A DNA stretch of 64,000 nt from Larix kaempferi (lineage: Eukaryota; Streptophyta; Pinopsida; Pinales; Pinaceae): the NCBI GenBank assembly GCA_027924585.1, contig BSBM01000637.1:5828001-5892000 (forward strand), in the 5' to 3' direction. A model generated the notes under the pieces. That model saw only the letters and a list, made by a program, of their open reading frames with translations. It ran no database searches and was not told the origin of the DNA. The position numbers were made by a program, and so were the translations under genes. The first letter of the stretch is position 1. The number at the start of each line of letters is the position of its first letter. Positions 11,201 to 22,724 of the stretch are shown one piece after another.

Positions 11201-12874
11201 TATTTGATGGGAAGAAGATTCGAGCTTAGGACAGACCACATGAGATTGAAGTATTTGTTTGATCAACCAAACTTGAATGCTAGGCAAGCTAGATGGATGG
11301 AGTTTCTTTGTGAATTTGATTTTTAAATTAAGCATGTAAAAGGGAAAGAGAATAAGGTTGCAGATACTCTTAACAGAAAATTTCATGTTGCAGCATTAAG
11401 TGTGTGTAAATCAAATTTGAAAACAAGAGTTCTTGAAGCCCAAAACAGTGACGAAACTTGCCTTCAAATTAAAAAAAAGTTGCAGCAGAGTAATGTGGAT
11501 GAAGCATGTGCAATATATCAGCTTGGTGAGGATGATGTTCTCATTTATCATGATACCAGACTATACATTCCAAATAGTGCATATTTGAAGAAGATTGTAA
11601 TCGATGAGATACATCAAATGCCATATTCTGGACACCCGGGATATCAGAAAACTATAATAGCAGCAAGAAAACAATACTTTTGGCATGGTATAAAGAAGGA
11701 CATAGCTGAGTACATTGTTAGGTGTCAAAAGTGCCAACAAGTCAAGGCAGAGCACCAACATCCGGCAAGATTGTTGCAGCCCTTACCCATTCCAGAGTGG
11801 AAGTGGGAAGTGATCTCTATGGATTTTATAACAGGTCTACCCATGACAGTGAAGAAGCATGATTCAATCATGGTTGTGGTGGACAATCTATCAAAGGTAG
11901 CTCATTTTATTCTAGTCAAGTACACTCACACTCACAAGGCTAATGACATTGCAAATATTTTCATGAGAGAAATATTCAAGTTTCATGGATTGCCCATGGA
12001 AATAATTATTGATCATGATACAAAGTTCACTTTCAATTTCTGGAAAGGATTATTTCAGGAATTGGGAACTAGATTGAGTTTCAGTACAGCGTATCATCCT
12101 AAAACAGATAGACCAACTGAGAGGGTGAATCAGGTTATTGAAGACATGCTAGGAATGTATGTGATGGATAAACCATCCAAGTGGGAAGATTACTTACACT
12201 TGGTAGAATTTCAATACAATAATGGACATTATGCATCATTGGTGATGAACCCATTTGAAGTATTGTATGGAAAAGGATGCATGACTCCAGTGAATTGGGA
12301 CAGCCTGGTGAATAGGGTAGTGCTTGGTCCAGAAATGATCAAGGAAATGGAACAAGAAATTGTTAATATCGGGAAGAATTTAAAGGTAGCACAGGACAGG
12401 CAGAAGAGTTATGCAGATTTTAAAGGAGTGCATAAGGAATTTTAGATTTGGGATCATGTTTATTTGAGAGTGAAACCAAGGAAAAGTTCTTTCAAGTTGG
12501 GGATTTGTGCCAAGTTGTCACCCATATATTGTGGGCCATTTGAATTCCTTGATAGGATAGGGCCAGTTGCATATAGAATTGCATTTCCTGCTAACATAAG
12601 AGCTCATAATGTTTTCCATGTATCTTTGTTTAAGAAGTATGTGCATGATGCTAATCTTATGATTTATTGGAATGTGATACAGGTGGAACCCGAGGCAAAG
12701 TTCCAAGTAGATCCTATGTGCATCCTCGACAAGAAGGTCACTTTGCTGCGGAACAGAGTCATCGGGCAGGTAAAGGTCGAATGGGAATACCTTAGTCCCG
12801 ATGAGGCTACATGGGAGATGGAGGATGCCATGAAAAAGGCATTCCCATTTTTATTCAGTTTTGAGAACACCTAG
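8210..12874 (+). pseudogene. gag-pol: Gy1 gag-pol polyprotein, 11 premature stops
   Basis: This is one frame from ATG 8210 to the probable true stop TAG at 12872. Order of parts: gag; a CCHC-variant knuckle CWVCGENHMLKDC (9377-9415); a protease with a damaged active site (DPRFTHS where Gy2 has DPGSTHS); RT with FLDD at 10601-10612; RNase H aspartate near 11048; integrase with an HHCC finger (about 11611-11740) and DDE residues near 11822, 12011 and 12119; then a chromodomain-like tail (about 12710-12850). Premature stops fall at 8435, 8687, 8909, 9314, 9365, 9557, 10202, 10766, 10970, 11324 and 12443. I see no frameshift. The DGQTER motif is changed to DRPTER. It is non-functional, and Gy2 is the better-preserved relative. 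Confidence 0.92.
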
Positions 12875-12888
12875 GACGGTGTTGTTCT

Positions 12889-12902
12889 AAGGCGGAGGGG
12901 AA
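12889..12902 (+). other. Gy1 polypurine tract
   Basis: AAGGCGGAGGGGAA directly precedes the 3' LTR, as expected for the plus-strand primer. Confidence 0.8.
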
Positions 12903-14528
12903 TGTAATACCCCAATTTTGACCCTTATGAAATATTGGCTTTTAATGTAAATATTGTATACATGCAATGTATGTTTCCCTGGTGTGCAGCTCAAGGCCAA
13001 GGCCCCGCTAGTGTATGTTCAGATTTTATTTAGAATGGACAAGCATTTGATATTTTGTTACCCATGTTCTATTAAGCCATGGAATATTGTAAATGATGTA
13101 AATATTTTATATTGCAATAAAATATCCAAATTGGCTATGGAAGCAACGAATGAGAAGGGGCCATGTGTATTCCACTAGGGAGTGGTGAGGAGTTTGTGGG
13201 GATGAACCATATGCTGCAAAATGTCATCTTGTGAACCCATTTGACTTATCTTCCTGACATTTAATTCTGTTGTAAGGAAGTTGTTGAAGAATTCAGTCCA
13301 TGGCTATAATGGAGCATGGGCAGCCCAAAAATTCATATGGCAGAGTATGGGATTTGTTTTCTTGTACCACAAGTCACTCTACCTCATGGGAATGGGTCCT
13401 TCCTAATCCCCATTCCATTGTTGAACATCCCAACATCAGTTTTCATTCATTACGAATTCCCAGCAGTGAGAAAAACCAGAAATCGCAACTTTGCAAGAAC
13501 CCACGTTTTGAAGAGCCATAAACACCCAGAATTGAGTATTGACAGTGAAATCCAATGGGGGATACATAGATATGAACCTTTGGGCGAAATTGAGAGCATT
13601 AGATACCCCGAAATCCATTGGAAAACCTAGTTTTTATAGCCCAGAAAATCAATGACGGGATTGAGTTATTTGATAACAGAATTGTGAGAAATCCAAGTGT
13701 GAAGGATTGAGCAGAGGTTGGGTTTGCTTGATAAACCTAGTGAAGGCTAGAATCTCAAGGAATTAGCAGTTGGACCTTTCTATGCCCACCCTGAAGAGCA
13801 CTAGAGGGAAGGGACGCATGAGGGACTGTGCAGCAGAGAAGGGGACCTTCCTTGTGTTGGGTATGGTAGGTATTGTGGGTGCCATGATTGTTGAGTTCAT
13901 TTGAGATGCCTGTAGCTTTGTGGTTGAGATGACTGACTTAGCATCCTCCTCATTTGTATTTTTTATGCTTGATAAACCCAACTGTGTGTTGGCTTAGCAT
14001 GACTGTTTGTGCAAAACCATGGTTGTGAGTGAGCCTGTTTAGTTCCTCCTTAGTGGATACACAACCCAGCTCGGAGGTGATCTCTCAACTGAAAGAATAT
14101 AGGCTGGACATAGATCTATGGTTGGGTGGAATGTTTCTCTCACATAGCCAATTGTTTGGATAGCTTCATCTCAAATATAAGTGTTCTCTGTGTTTAAATT
14201 GTATGCATTATGTGTTCTGCAATGTATTAATTCTGAATGATTATCTTAATGAAATGGACATGAAGTCTATGCATAGCATGAGAACAAGATTGAATTCTCT
14301 GCATGTTGATCCATCATATGCCACTGATAGATATGCTGATGCATTACTGTTTGTGTGTGTGCAAATATAATTTTATTCCGTTGTGTTTATATTGAGTATG
14401 AATGTGCACACAGAAGTTTTAATTATTATGAATTTAAGAGTATTGTATGGGGCTGAGTTTACCAAATAAGACTTGGTATGTCAGTCATGTTCCCTCTGTG
14501 GTTCTGAATGATGGGAGGGGACATGACA
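12903..14528 (+). repeat. Gy1 3' LTR
   Basis: 1626 bases, TGTAATACCC...GGGGACATGACA, paired with 300-1313 plus 5815-6438. Conserved blocks appear at 14065-14079 (one mismatch) and 14120-14135 (one mismatch). Confidence 0.9.
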
Positions 14529-15591
14529 TGGGGAAACCTTAGGGTTTTTTCCTGTGTATTGTAAATACATGACCTACGAGCATGATCTATAAAAATGCAC
14601 CATTTTGTAAGGGAAAGGGTTAATCATTTTTATTATGGGTAATATTCATTGTAAAATCCTTTAAGTATTGAAAGCAATTGTAAGGCTCTGCAAGCTATGT
14701 GCGCAAAGACCTATTGAGTGAGAAGAGAGTCTGCAGTTGAGTGTGCAGACTGGAACTATTGTACCCTTCCCAAAGACTAATACAACAACAGTTCCTGTGG
14801 ACGTAGCTCCCATCCTAGGGGTGAACCACGTTAAATTCCTGTGTTGTGTGATTGTTTACATGTTTGCATTTGTTTATTTGCTTACAATGAATGCTTAAGA
14901 TCTTGCTTATCAGTTATGTATTTTACTTTTATATGTATTTTCCATAAGGAATGAGATGGGAGTAATATGTTAAGTATCGCATGTATGGATGAATGCTAGA
15001 TGCATAAGTATTTCTAAGTCTGAATGAATTCATAAGTCAGTTGGATAAATACTTATGTAGGTAGATCTCGCGGTATGTGACTCCCTCGAAGCACAGCACC
15101 GAAAGTGCGCAGTATTTTGTGTTCTGTCATATTGTATAAGCCATAGGATAAATAACATAGGACAGCTGATGAATGGATAAAACACTAAGTACAGCTTGTT
15201 GAAGCCGGTTAAGTCTGAAGAGGAAGCGTAGTTATCTATTGCGTTGTCCTATTGTTGAGTAATTTCTGCACTGCACAGTCCTTGGATGCGCAAGTCGTGC
15301 AAGCATCTGAGATTGCGGAAGTGCTAACCGTGAAGAAGGCGATCTTCGTGCAGTCCTCAGTCCGGAGTGCGAGCCCTGCAACGTGATGCTGATTAGATAT
15401 GTTTAAGCACTCATCACGTGGTTGTGGAAACCTGATTCCACAGCTCCCCTATTACTTTGCCTCGGGTGAGACCTCACTCTGCTCTCAGATTGTTGCCGAA
15501 AGGGCCGGGGAAAAGGGGTTTTGTTGGTTCCTCGAACCGTGAAAAAACTGGGTCTTTATAGAAAACCTCAAGACAGTTATGTAAGCCAACA
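14529..15591 (+). repeat. Element C 5' LTR, left end missing
   Basis: Matches 25156-26217 base for base with scattered changes. The match begins abruptly at GGGGAAACCTTAGGG, immediately after Gy1's terminal GACATGACA. The intact copy has GCGACATTTTTGGGG here, so GACAT is a shared microhomology at the junction. There is no duplication. I infer a deletion that removed the LTR's U3 and Gy1's right flank. Confidence 0.75.
14588..14595 (+). promoter_or_regulatory. Candidate TATA box in element C LTR
   Basis: TATAAAAA at 14588-14595, conserved in the other LTR at 25215-25222. It is the best promoter-like word near the start of the shared part. Confidence 0.45.
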
Positions 15592-15602
15592 AATTGAGAT
15601 GA

Positions 15603-16557
15603 TTTGTCACAGATGATATAGATGATGAAGCTACGCGGTTTTTCACACAACTGCTAGCAGGAAATATTCTGAGAAAAGCAAGACTGTTGGAAGTACCTGC
15701 GGGCGCAGTGATCCTTGGGGCAAAGGCCACAACAAGAGGAAGGTTTAACTGGTGTCAATACCTGCTAAATGAGTTTCTAGAAGAGTTGAATGACATGCAG
15801 ACACATGGTAGTAACTTCCACTATAGATGGTTGATAGTGTTGATTGCCTTTGTAGGATGGAAGGATCCAAAACATTACATTGGCCTAAACACCAACAGCA
15901 GTGATTGTAGAGGAGCCCATTATGCAAACCTCTGGGAAAACTTAGTTCCAGAAAGACAGCGCGCGTCAGCTGAAGTTTTCTATACATATTATGAGCATCT
16001 GCATGAAAACATTATCGCCACAGAGTGGATATCAAAAGAGGTAACGGCTAAGTATATTCGCATCGTCAATTTTAAAGCTGATATGCATTCTGTCTTTATT
16101 TTAGAAAAGGATTAGATGAAGAACCCTGAATGGTTCTAAGGAAGCTACCACATGAATGAAGAAGACATCGACACAATTATGAAGGAATGGATCCATGAGT
16201 TCAAAGTCGAAGGGATTGTGGAAATCGAGAGTGATTCTGCGGAGATTAATCCCATTCCTACACCTATTGTTGAAGAGCCATGGATAGGAAAAAGGAAGGA
16301 AGCTGAGAGTCCTGTACAACAAAAGGTACAAAAGAAGAAATACCATTAAGGGCCATTCAGAAGCCAAACTCCATGATGATGATTACGAAATGATCGCATA
16401 TACTGTCACTGCGCAGATGGAAGACCTGATGGCTGCTAAAGATAAAAAGGATGAGGCGATTCAAAAGAGTCTGCAGAAGAGTCTGACCACGCTGCAAGGC
16501 ATAATAGAGAAATTCGAGCAAGTACAGCGCAGCTTACCCTTGTCGCGGGACTTATAA
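15603..16557 (+). pseudogene. Element C protein, N-terminal part (unrecognised)
   Basis: Open from 15603 without an obvious ATG. It reads an acidic start, then a helical region with WCQYLLNEFLEELNDM and a hydrophobic WLIVLIAFVGW stretch, to stops at 16113-16115 and 16137-16139. It then continues in the same frame (16152-16349), ending in a basic run QKVQKKK. A shift of frame near 16345 then leads to a helical piece that stops at 16555-16557. I do not recognise the family. Its place just after the LTR parallels the unknown N-terminal domain of element D. A weak similarity in the W..LL..F..E pattern is possible but unproven. Confidence 0.55.
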
Positions 16558-16680
16558 TCATAAGGAAAGTCAGGGGGCACTTCGTAGCCGAATACAACAC
16601 CTCTTTCCCTGACCTTGCCATCAAAGTCGCGCATAGTCAAACTTGATCCACTGATTATAAGATTACCACAGTGTGAATAG
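16547..16680 (-). other. Antisense open segment inside the element C gene
   Basis: The + frame is broken here by several stops, while the minus strand is open and reads sensible-looking protein (MRDFDGKVRERG..., methionine at 16634). The + strand coiled-coil frame resumes at about 16681. This could be a local inversion of the element's own gene or a small captured fragment. I cannot name the peptide. Confidence 0.4.
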
Positions 16681-17673
16681 TTAACTTTGGGTGAGCAGGA
16701 CATCCAGCATGTGGACGTTGACATTTCAATGCTGCCAATGGAGGGTCTGCATAATCTGCACCTGCAGGTTGTGGAGGAGATCCATGAAAGAGATATAATT
16801 GCTTGGAACCAACACCATGAGTTAGTTGCAAATTATAAGCAGTTGCAGGAATCAAGCTTGAAGAGTTCCATGCAACTTCAAGATGAGTACGACCGCCGAA
16901 TGAGATTAGATCATATATTCTCTTTGGTAGCCGTGGAAATATCGAAATGCGATGAGCAGCCAGAAAATGCAGACACTGTCCTTAAGATCAACGAGGTGGT
17001 CAACGATCTTAAGGCTGAAATGAAAGATATGGAGATGAGTTACAAAGCAAAGATTGTTTCCTTGGAAGCGCAGAATCAGCCGAAGACACCACCTGATCAG
17101 CAACAGCTTCGAGCAAAAGAAGTGAAAGTTGCAGCAGAAAATATAGCCAGTGAAGTGGCTAAGTGCCAAACTTTGTTAGATGAGGCAAAAAAATCATTTA
17201 CTGCCCTCGAAGAGGATCCATATTTGTTGGAAATCCAAAGTGCTTTAAAGGATAGGCGGGTTGTATTGGAACTGCAGGATGCAGACGTCAAGGCCCTGCC
17301 ACTAAGAGACCGAATCCGTAGATATCCATAAGTTAGGGGATGGAAGAAAGAACTGCAAGTACTACGAGACAGGGAGACTGAAGTCGGAGATAAGTCGTAG
17401 CCCCTCCAACATGAATCCCATGAACTCACACATAAAATTGAAGAAAAGTTGAGGGAGCTCCATGAAGGACAAGATTCCTTGCAAGAACAAGCCGACGATG
17501 AAATAACATCTGATGTGTTGGAGGCCATCAAGCAAATTGCGCAGGACACCAAGGAAGAGGTTGCAAAGTTGACTGCAGCATACAAAGAGTTCGCTGCGAA
17601 GTTAGCTCCGCGGGAGGAAGAACAACTAGGAGAAGTAGAGGTTGAAGTTGGCTCGAGGACAAGCCACATGTAA
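16681..17673 (+). pseudogene. Element C protein, coiled-coil C-terminal part
   Basis: One frame runs to a terminal TAA-like end at 17671-17673, with internal stops at 17329-17331 and 17398-17400. The composition is rich in Glu, Lys, Gln and Leu with heptad-like spacing (for instance around EVVNDLKAEMKDMEMSYKAK), so a long coiled coil is likely. No zinc knuckle or enzyme motif is present. It may be a structural, gag-like protein of a non-autonomous element. I cannot assign it to a known family. Confidence 0.55.
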
Positions 17674-17757
17674 GTTTTAGGGTACTATTGGACCTGGCCC
17701 AACTGGGGCATTTTTGTGCAAGTCAAGTTTCGGAACTGCGAAGTAGAGCGCAGTTCA

Positions 17758-17767
17758 GATGAGGAAT
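17758..17767 (+). other. Possible polypurine tract of element C
   Basis: GATGAGGAAT directly precedes TGTTGGCAAG, the inferred start of the 3' LTR. It is short and imperfect. Confidence 0.4.
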
Positions 17768-17839
17768 TGTTGGCAAGACATTTTTTGGGAAGCTGCGATG
17801 AGAGCACAGCGCAGTATCGGTAGGATGGGAACCACACAG
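17768..17839 (+). repeat. Element C 3' LTR, first part (inferred)
   Basis: Starts TGTTGGCAAG, compare TGTTGGGGCCAAGG at the start of element D's LTR. It is cut by the copia insertion after CACAG. Confidence 0.6.
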
Positions 17840-18529
17840 TGTTGATGTATATGTAACTTTGTTATGTATTTCACATATATGTATATTGTATTCCTATAGA
17901 TATGTTATTATTCCTCTATACGGAAGTGGTTGTATTCCTATAGAGATGTTATTATTCCTCTATACGGAAGTGTCGTCATTTATATTGTAAGTGTCATAAC
18001 TTATACTTGATGGGTTAATAGACCACCTTGTTGGGGTCGGCCTTGTATAAGTCATGTGGGTCAAAGGGTTATTAGACCACCCTATTTGGGGTCGGCCATG
18101 TGGGTCAAAGGGTTATTAGACCACCCTAGTGGGGGTTGTCCCAGTCAGCATTATGTTAAGTGGTTAAGTTGAGGCCAACCTAGTTGAGTAAAGGTCAAGT
18201 CAAGTTAGTGTATAAATAGAGAGTGTGTCTCTCTCATTTTACACATTCTATTCTCTCACTCACACTTGTGAGAGTGGTGCACTTGTGGAGGAGGAGGCTC
18301 TGCTGCTAGGAGAAGACTATCTCTTGTATTCTGGTTGTATCATTGCTCTATCTATCTCTAAGGAAGTTATTGGTGTTTTTCATCTTTATGGTTTTCCCCA
18401 AGTAAAATTTGTGTCTCTTGTGTGTTTGCATTATTGTGTCCATGATTGATATGCTGTAGATATGTTGTACATGTTGTTCTCTTAGTTAAGATCCTAGATC
18501 AGATTGAAGTAAATTCTGAAAATTTAACA
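17840..18529 (+). repeat. Copia 5' LTR with internal tandem repeats
   Basis: 690 bases ending AATTTAACA. It holds two copies of a unit of about 46 bases (TTATTATTCCTCTATACG at about 17908 and 17950) and three copies of a unit of about 50 bases around TTATTAGACCACCCTA (18005-18140). Both arrays also occur in the 3' LTR. Confidence 0.9.
18211..18217 (+). promoter_or_regulatory. Candidate TATA box in copia LTR
   Basis: TATAAAT follows the U3 repeats and is conserved in the 3' LTR near 24465. Confidence 0.6.
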
Positions 18530-18541
18530 TGGTATCAGAGC
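18530..18541 (+). other. Copia primer binding site (initiator-Met type)
   Basis: TGGTATCAGAGC begins directly at the LTR end, as usual for plant copia elements. Confidence 0.9.
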
Positions 18542-21539
18542 TAGCCTGAAAGAAGGCATGATATGGCATGTATGACACTTGTTGCACTTACGATGCTAGG
18601 GCTTGATATAGCAAAAACCTGTCGTCATAGCACTTTCGCTATAAATCCGTTTTGGTGAATTTTTCGGGTCTGAAACTTTTACAGGTCGAAGATAAGATCC
18701 CCATGTACCTTATGTCCAAAGGACAACCTCTAATTCGTTTTAATTTTTGATTTATGATCTGTACAATATAGGGTTTCTGCCTCTTCCAGATCTGAGTCAA
18801 AAATAGGTGACCTTGGAAAAAAGGTCATAACTTGGGATAGGAAGCTCCAAATGAAATTTCGTAAAAAGGGACATGTAGTACACAGACTGTACTATCTAAA
18901 ACAAATGTTTCAGAGGCCGAATTGGAACCAATGACACGTGGCACGCCGTAGAAGTTCGCTCTCCTGTATTATTCCATAAACAGGTCACGTTGTGACACTT
19001 GGCATAACTCTCTCTCAGAGAATCCAATTGAGGTCAGACCTATCGGGATGGAAAGATAATAGGTCAGGCTATCTCAGAAAAAAAATTCAGACCCTGTGGA
19101 TCGAAAAGTACGGAGTTACACTAGAAACAATCAAAGACCATGGTTGGATGCTACTCATCAAAATCAAAATTTGGAGACCAAGATCAGATTTTTTGCTTGG
19201 GCAGAAGGCCGGGCTTGATCGAACCCCATTTCGGGACTTTGATCGGAAAGATAAAAAATTAGGGCTTCTGCAAAACTTGGAATTTTGAAAATCTGTGACC
19301 ATGGTTGGAAGCTCCTCAGAAAAATCGAAGCTTAGAGCTTTGAATCAAATCTTTTGGCTGGGTGAAGCTCCGGGGAACTCAAACCCTAATTCAGGGTCCT
19401 CCCTAGTGAATCCGGAAATCTAAAAGGCAATTTCGAGGGGTGAAACTTTGCAGTTTTCAAATTCTAAATATACTGACTTGATCAGCTCATCAAGGCGCAT
19501 ATTTCTATCCTTTCGGAAGTTTGAATTTTGGGGGTTTATCTGGAAAACCCTAATCCAGCTCCAGGTCTAGTTCTTGCAAATCAAGTGGATTGGGTTAATC
19601 CTAGAAAAAGATGGATTGGTCAACTGCATAAGTGAAGAAGTTCCTGTCTCAGAGGGAGATGAGGCTAAGACCTTCCATAAGAAGATTACAAGCAATCGTG
19701 ACAGGTATGGCTTACAGGTATGTTTCATGGTTAATTTTATCATATGTTTGTCTTCATATCATTATAGTACAATCTTGATTAATTACTAGACTTGTCGTAT
19801 CACCTTAATAAAAGATATTCATTGATTAAGGTTTTGACACTTATGAATGTACTAATGCATTGTGATGTTGTATGAGGTTTATGTTGTTCGCTAACATAAA
19901 AGGTACACCAAGAAAGACAAATCATGTTCTACTTCAAGAACACATGATCATGGTGACATGAAGACAAAGATTCATCCATTGTCATGGATCACATAGAAGA
20001 TCTACTTTCGAGGTATGTATAACTTGGTCCTACAATTGTTAACCTATGAGACATGCAGGTTACTAGCACAAGTCACTGAAGAGAACCAGAAGACATTATG
20101 TGGGTATGTTATACATAACTAGCTAGCATGCTAATCCAGGTATGTTTTTCCTATATCAAGCTAGAATCCTACCTTGTGTTAGGATCTTATACTGTTGTGT
20201 TGTTGATAATGACTATTCATGAAGTCATAGGTTTGACTAGTCATGGTTGTATGCATATTATGTTTCTTACCATAATTGATGATATGTCTAACCAGAAGAA
20301 TCATGAAGGTATAGGTTTGAGTAATCACGGGTTTATGCATTGATGATTTAACTAATAAGAAGAGTCCTATGATCAAATAAGAATATCCATGAGTAAAAGA
20401 AGGCTTCCCTGAAACCTTGAATACTAATGTTTATTATCTGTGAATGATCATGACTATACATGTTTAAGATTATTGTGTTTTGACAGTATTAAGATTATAC
20501 TAATAAATGTGTGATTATGTATGAGACCTCAAGGATAACACAATGATGATACTAATAAGCATGCATAGTGATTAAGGATGGATGTAAGTTCAAGGACGGG
20601 CAATCCAGGAAGCAAAGATCAAGAGGGAGCACACTCCAGTTGTTCCTGCAAGAAAGCAAAGGAGCACACTTCAGTAGTTTTTGCAAGGATGCAGATATTC
20701 AGAGGGAGTTGACCATCTTTCTACATTCCACAACAGAAAGGTGTAGAAGAAGCTACTTCAGCAGCTCCTGCAAGGAAGCAAAGACTCAGAGGGAGTCCAC
20801 CCAGCAACCAAACAAAGATAAGTAATTTTAATTATCATTTCTTGCATATTTGTTTGTTTAAATAAAATTGTTCAATGATGTATATGCTCATGTTCCTAGA
20901 CTTAGGATATGTATTGTGCATATTAGAATGATTGCATTAATGAACAATATACTACTAATATGCATGTGATGGGTAAGTGGCCTATGGCACTGTACAACAT
21001 TCTAGTGCTACTTATATAGAATGAAACCTCTTTGCTAACATGTTGGGAGTAGTGCAAACTCTTAACAATGTTCTGGTAGAGACTGGAAGGCATCTAGAAA
21101 GTTATGGAACATGGATAAATGTTGTATTGAAGCATTGGCTAAGATAATTGCATGACTGTATGACATATTTTTTTATGTGTAAGAATTTGTCTGAAAATTA
21201 TGAGATGTTTCTAATCATGCAATTTAACTTTTTTTGTAGGAAAGACCGTATACCTTCACCTACAAAAGAAGGACTACAACATTTGTTCAAGAAACAAAAT
21301 TATCTAATGAAGATATTGAAGTTCCCAGGATACGGGAAGAATGCCATGATCTGTCGATCATGAAGAATGATGTTTGGGATGTAGTCCCAAGACATGAAGG
21401 GAAGTTTTGTTATGACTTCCATATGGAACTATCAGATCAAGCATGCTGTAGATGGCAGCATAGATAAATATAAAAGTTATGAAATAGAAGATACACCAGA
21501 TGGATTTCAAGATAGCCTTCTTGAATGGTATAGTCATAT
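18542..21539 (+). other. Copia leader region without gag, protease or integrase
   Basis: Three kilobases where gag to integrase should be, with no recognisable motif in any frame. Small internal repeats occur: a pair at about 20210-20260 and 20298-20345 (ATAGGTTTGA...CATG), and three copies of a Cys/Ser-coding unit at 20600-20800. Just before the RT remnant, ACACCAGATGGATTTCAAGA may be what is left of the conserved QPDGF region of copia RT. Confidence 0.6.
20600..20805 (+). repeat. Three-copy short repeat in copia leader
   Basis: The unit contains TTCCTGCAAGAAAGCAAAG-like sequence (TCCTGCAAG..AGCAAAG at about 20643 and 20766, TTTGCAAGGATGCAGA at about 20680), each followed by AGAGGGAGT or AGGAGCACAC. 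I assign no function. Confidence 0.55.
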
Positions 21540-22615
21540 ATGTGTGTAGAACTTGGTAGGATAGATAGCTTTCTATCCAGTTTGGGCTTTACCAAGAGTG
21601 AAGCGGATTCCAACCTTTACTACAAGGTTGAGGAAGGGAATCCTGTGATTCTACTCCTGTATGTGGATGACCTGTTTGTAACAGGAGATGACAGATTGAT
21701 TGCCGACACATAGCGAAAGCTTGTTGCCGAGTTCGAGATGAAGAACTTGGGGATGATGCACTATTTGTTTTTGGCATAGAGGTGTGGCAGAGTGCAGATG
21801 GAATCTTCCTTGGATAAGGGAAGTATGCAGTAGAGATCCTGAAGAGGCTCGAGATGATAGATTGCAAGGCCATGGCCACACCTATGGCATCGAACCTGAA
21901 GCTTCTGTGTGATGCTTCATCTGAGCCGGTTGATATCACTATGTATCGTCAGATGATTGGGTCCTTGATGTACATGATGAACATGAGACCAGGTATTTTC
22001 TTTGCGGTGAACACATTGAGCCAGTTCCTGAAGGATCCGAGGAGTGTTCACCTAATTGTTGTAAAGCATATTATGAGGGCTACAATTGATTATGGGCTCA
22101 AGTATGATGCGAATCAAAAGTTTAACCTACAGGGTTATGTTGATTCAGATTGGGCTGGCAGTGCTGCAGATAGGAAGAGCACATCTGGATGCTGCTTCAG
22201 TATGGGATCAGGTGTGATCTCTTGGTTTAGCAGGAAGCAGTCCTGCGTAGCACTGAGTACAGCTGAGGCAGAGTATGTTGCAGCCTATTCAGCTAGTTGT
22301 GAGGCAGTATGGCTTCGGAAGCTACTGTCTGAGTTATTTGATCTCCCATTGGATGCTACTAGTATATTTTGTGATAACCAGAGTTGTGTGAAGCTGTCCA
22401 ACAACCCAGTGTTTCATGACAGGTCGAAACACATAGAGATCAAATATCACTATATCAGGGATATGGTGCAGAGAGGAGCTGTGAAGCTCCTTTACATTGC
22501 AACGGACGAGCAGATTGCAAATGTGTTGACAAAGCCACTAGCCAGGGTGAAGTTTGAGTACTTCAGGGAGACGCTTGGTGTTCTTCAGATTGATGACACT
22601 TCGAGGAAGAAGTGA
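21540..22615 (+). pseudogene. pol: Copia RT end and RNase H
   Basis: A first frame reads RIDSFLSSLGFTKSEADSNL and then YVDD at 21660-21671, the catalytic box of Ty1/copia RT. It has a stop at about 21711 and a frame change near 21777, after which the RT/RNase H tail runs open from 21854 to TGA at 22613. RNase H residues are visible: Asp in GYVDSDWAG (about 22135), Glu in STAEAEYVA (about 22258) and Asp in FCDNQS (about 22372). It ends with the usual KHIEIKYHYIRD and LTKPLA copia signature. The N-terminal RT and everything upstream is missing. The 253-residue RNase H frame is intact, but no full enzyme can be made. Confidence 0.92.
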
Positions 22616-22724
22616 TGGACACATTTGCAGAATCCATTCCAAGCATGTTGGAAGGAGGATCCTTCACATGGCTGTGGATGTAAGCGCTGGGTGATGAGCA
22701 TCAGGACGATGCTCCAGTTACTGC

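Larger units (their letters stand above)
300..14528 (+). mobile_element. Gy1: degenerate Ty3/gypsy (chromovirus-like) LTR retrotransposon
   Basis: This is a full-structure element: 5' LTR (300-6438, split by element A), initiator-Met-type PBS, a long leader with G-rich repeats, gag-pol 8210-12874, a polypurine tract and a 3' LTR (12903-14528). Domain order is gag, protease, RT, RNase H, integrase and a chromodomain-like tail, which is Ty3/gypsy order. The two LTRs differ visibly and gag-pol has 11 internal stops, so it is an old insertion. The left flank is LTR sequence of the same family. The right flank is directly the truncated LTR of element C with no matching duplication, so the right junction is rearranged. 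Confidence 0.9.

Noticed and set aside
16461-16724. Minus-strand 87-codon frame as an independent gene
   Set aside because: Only the middle part looks protein-like, and its ends overlap the decayed + strand gene; kept as an antisense segment with low confidence.
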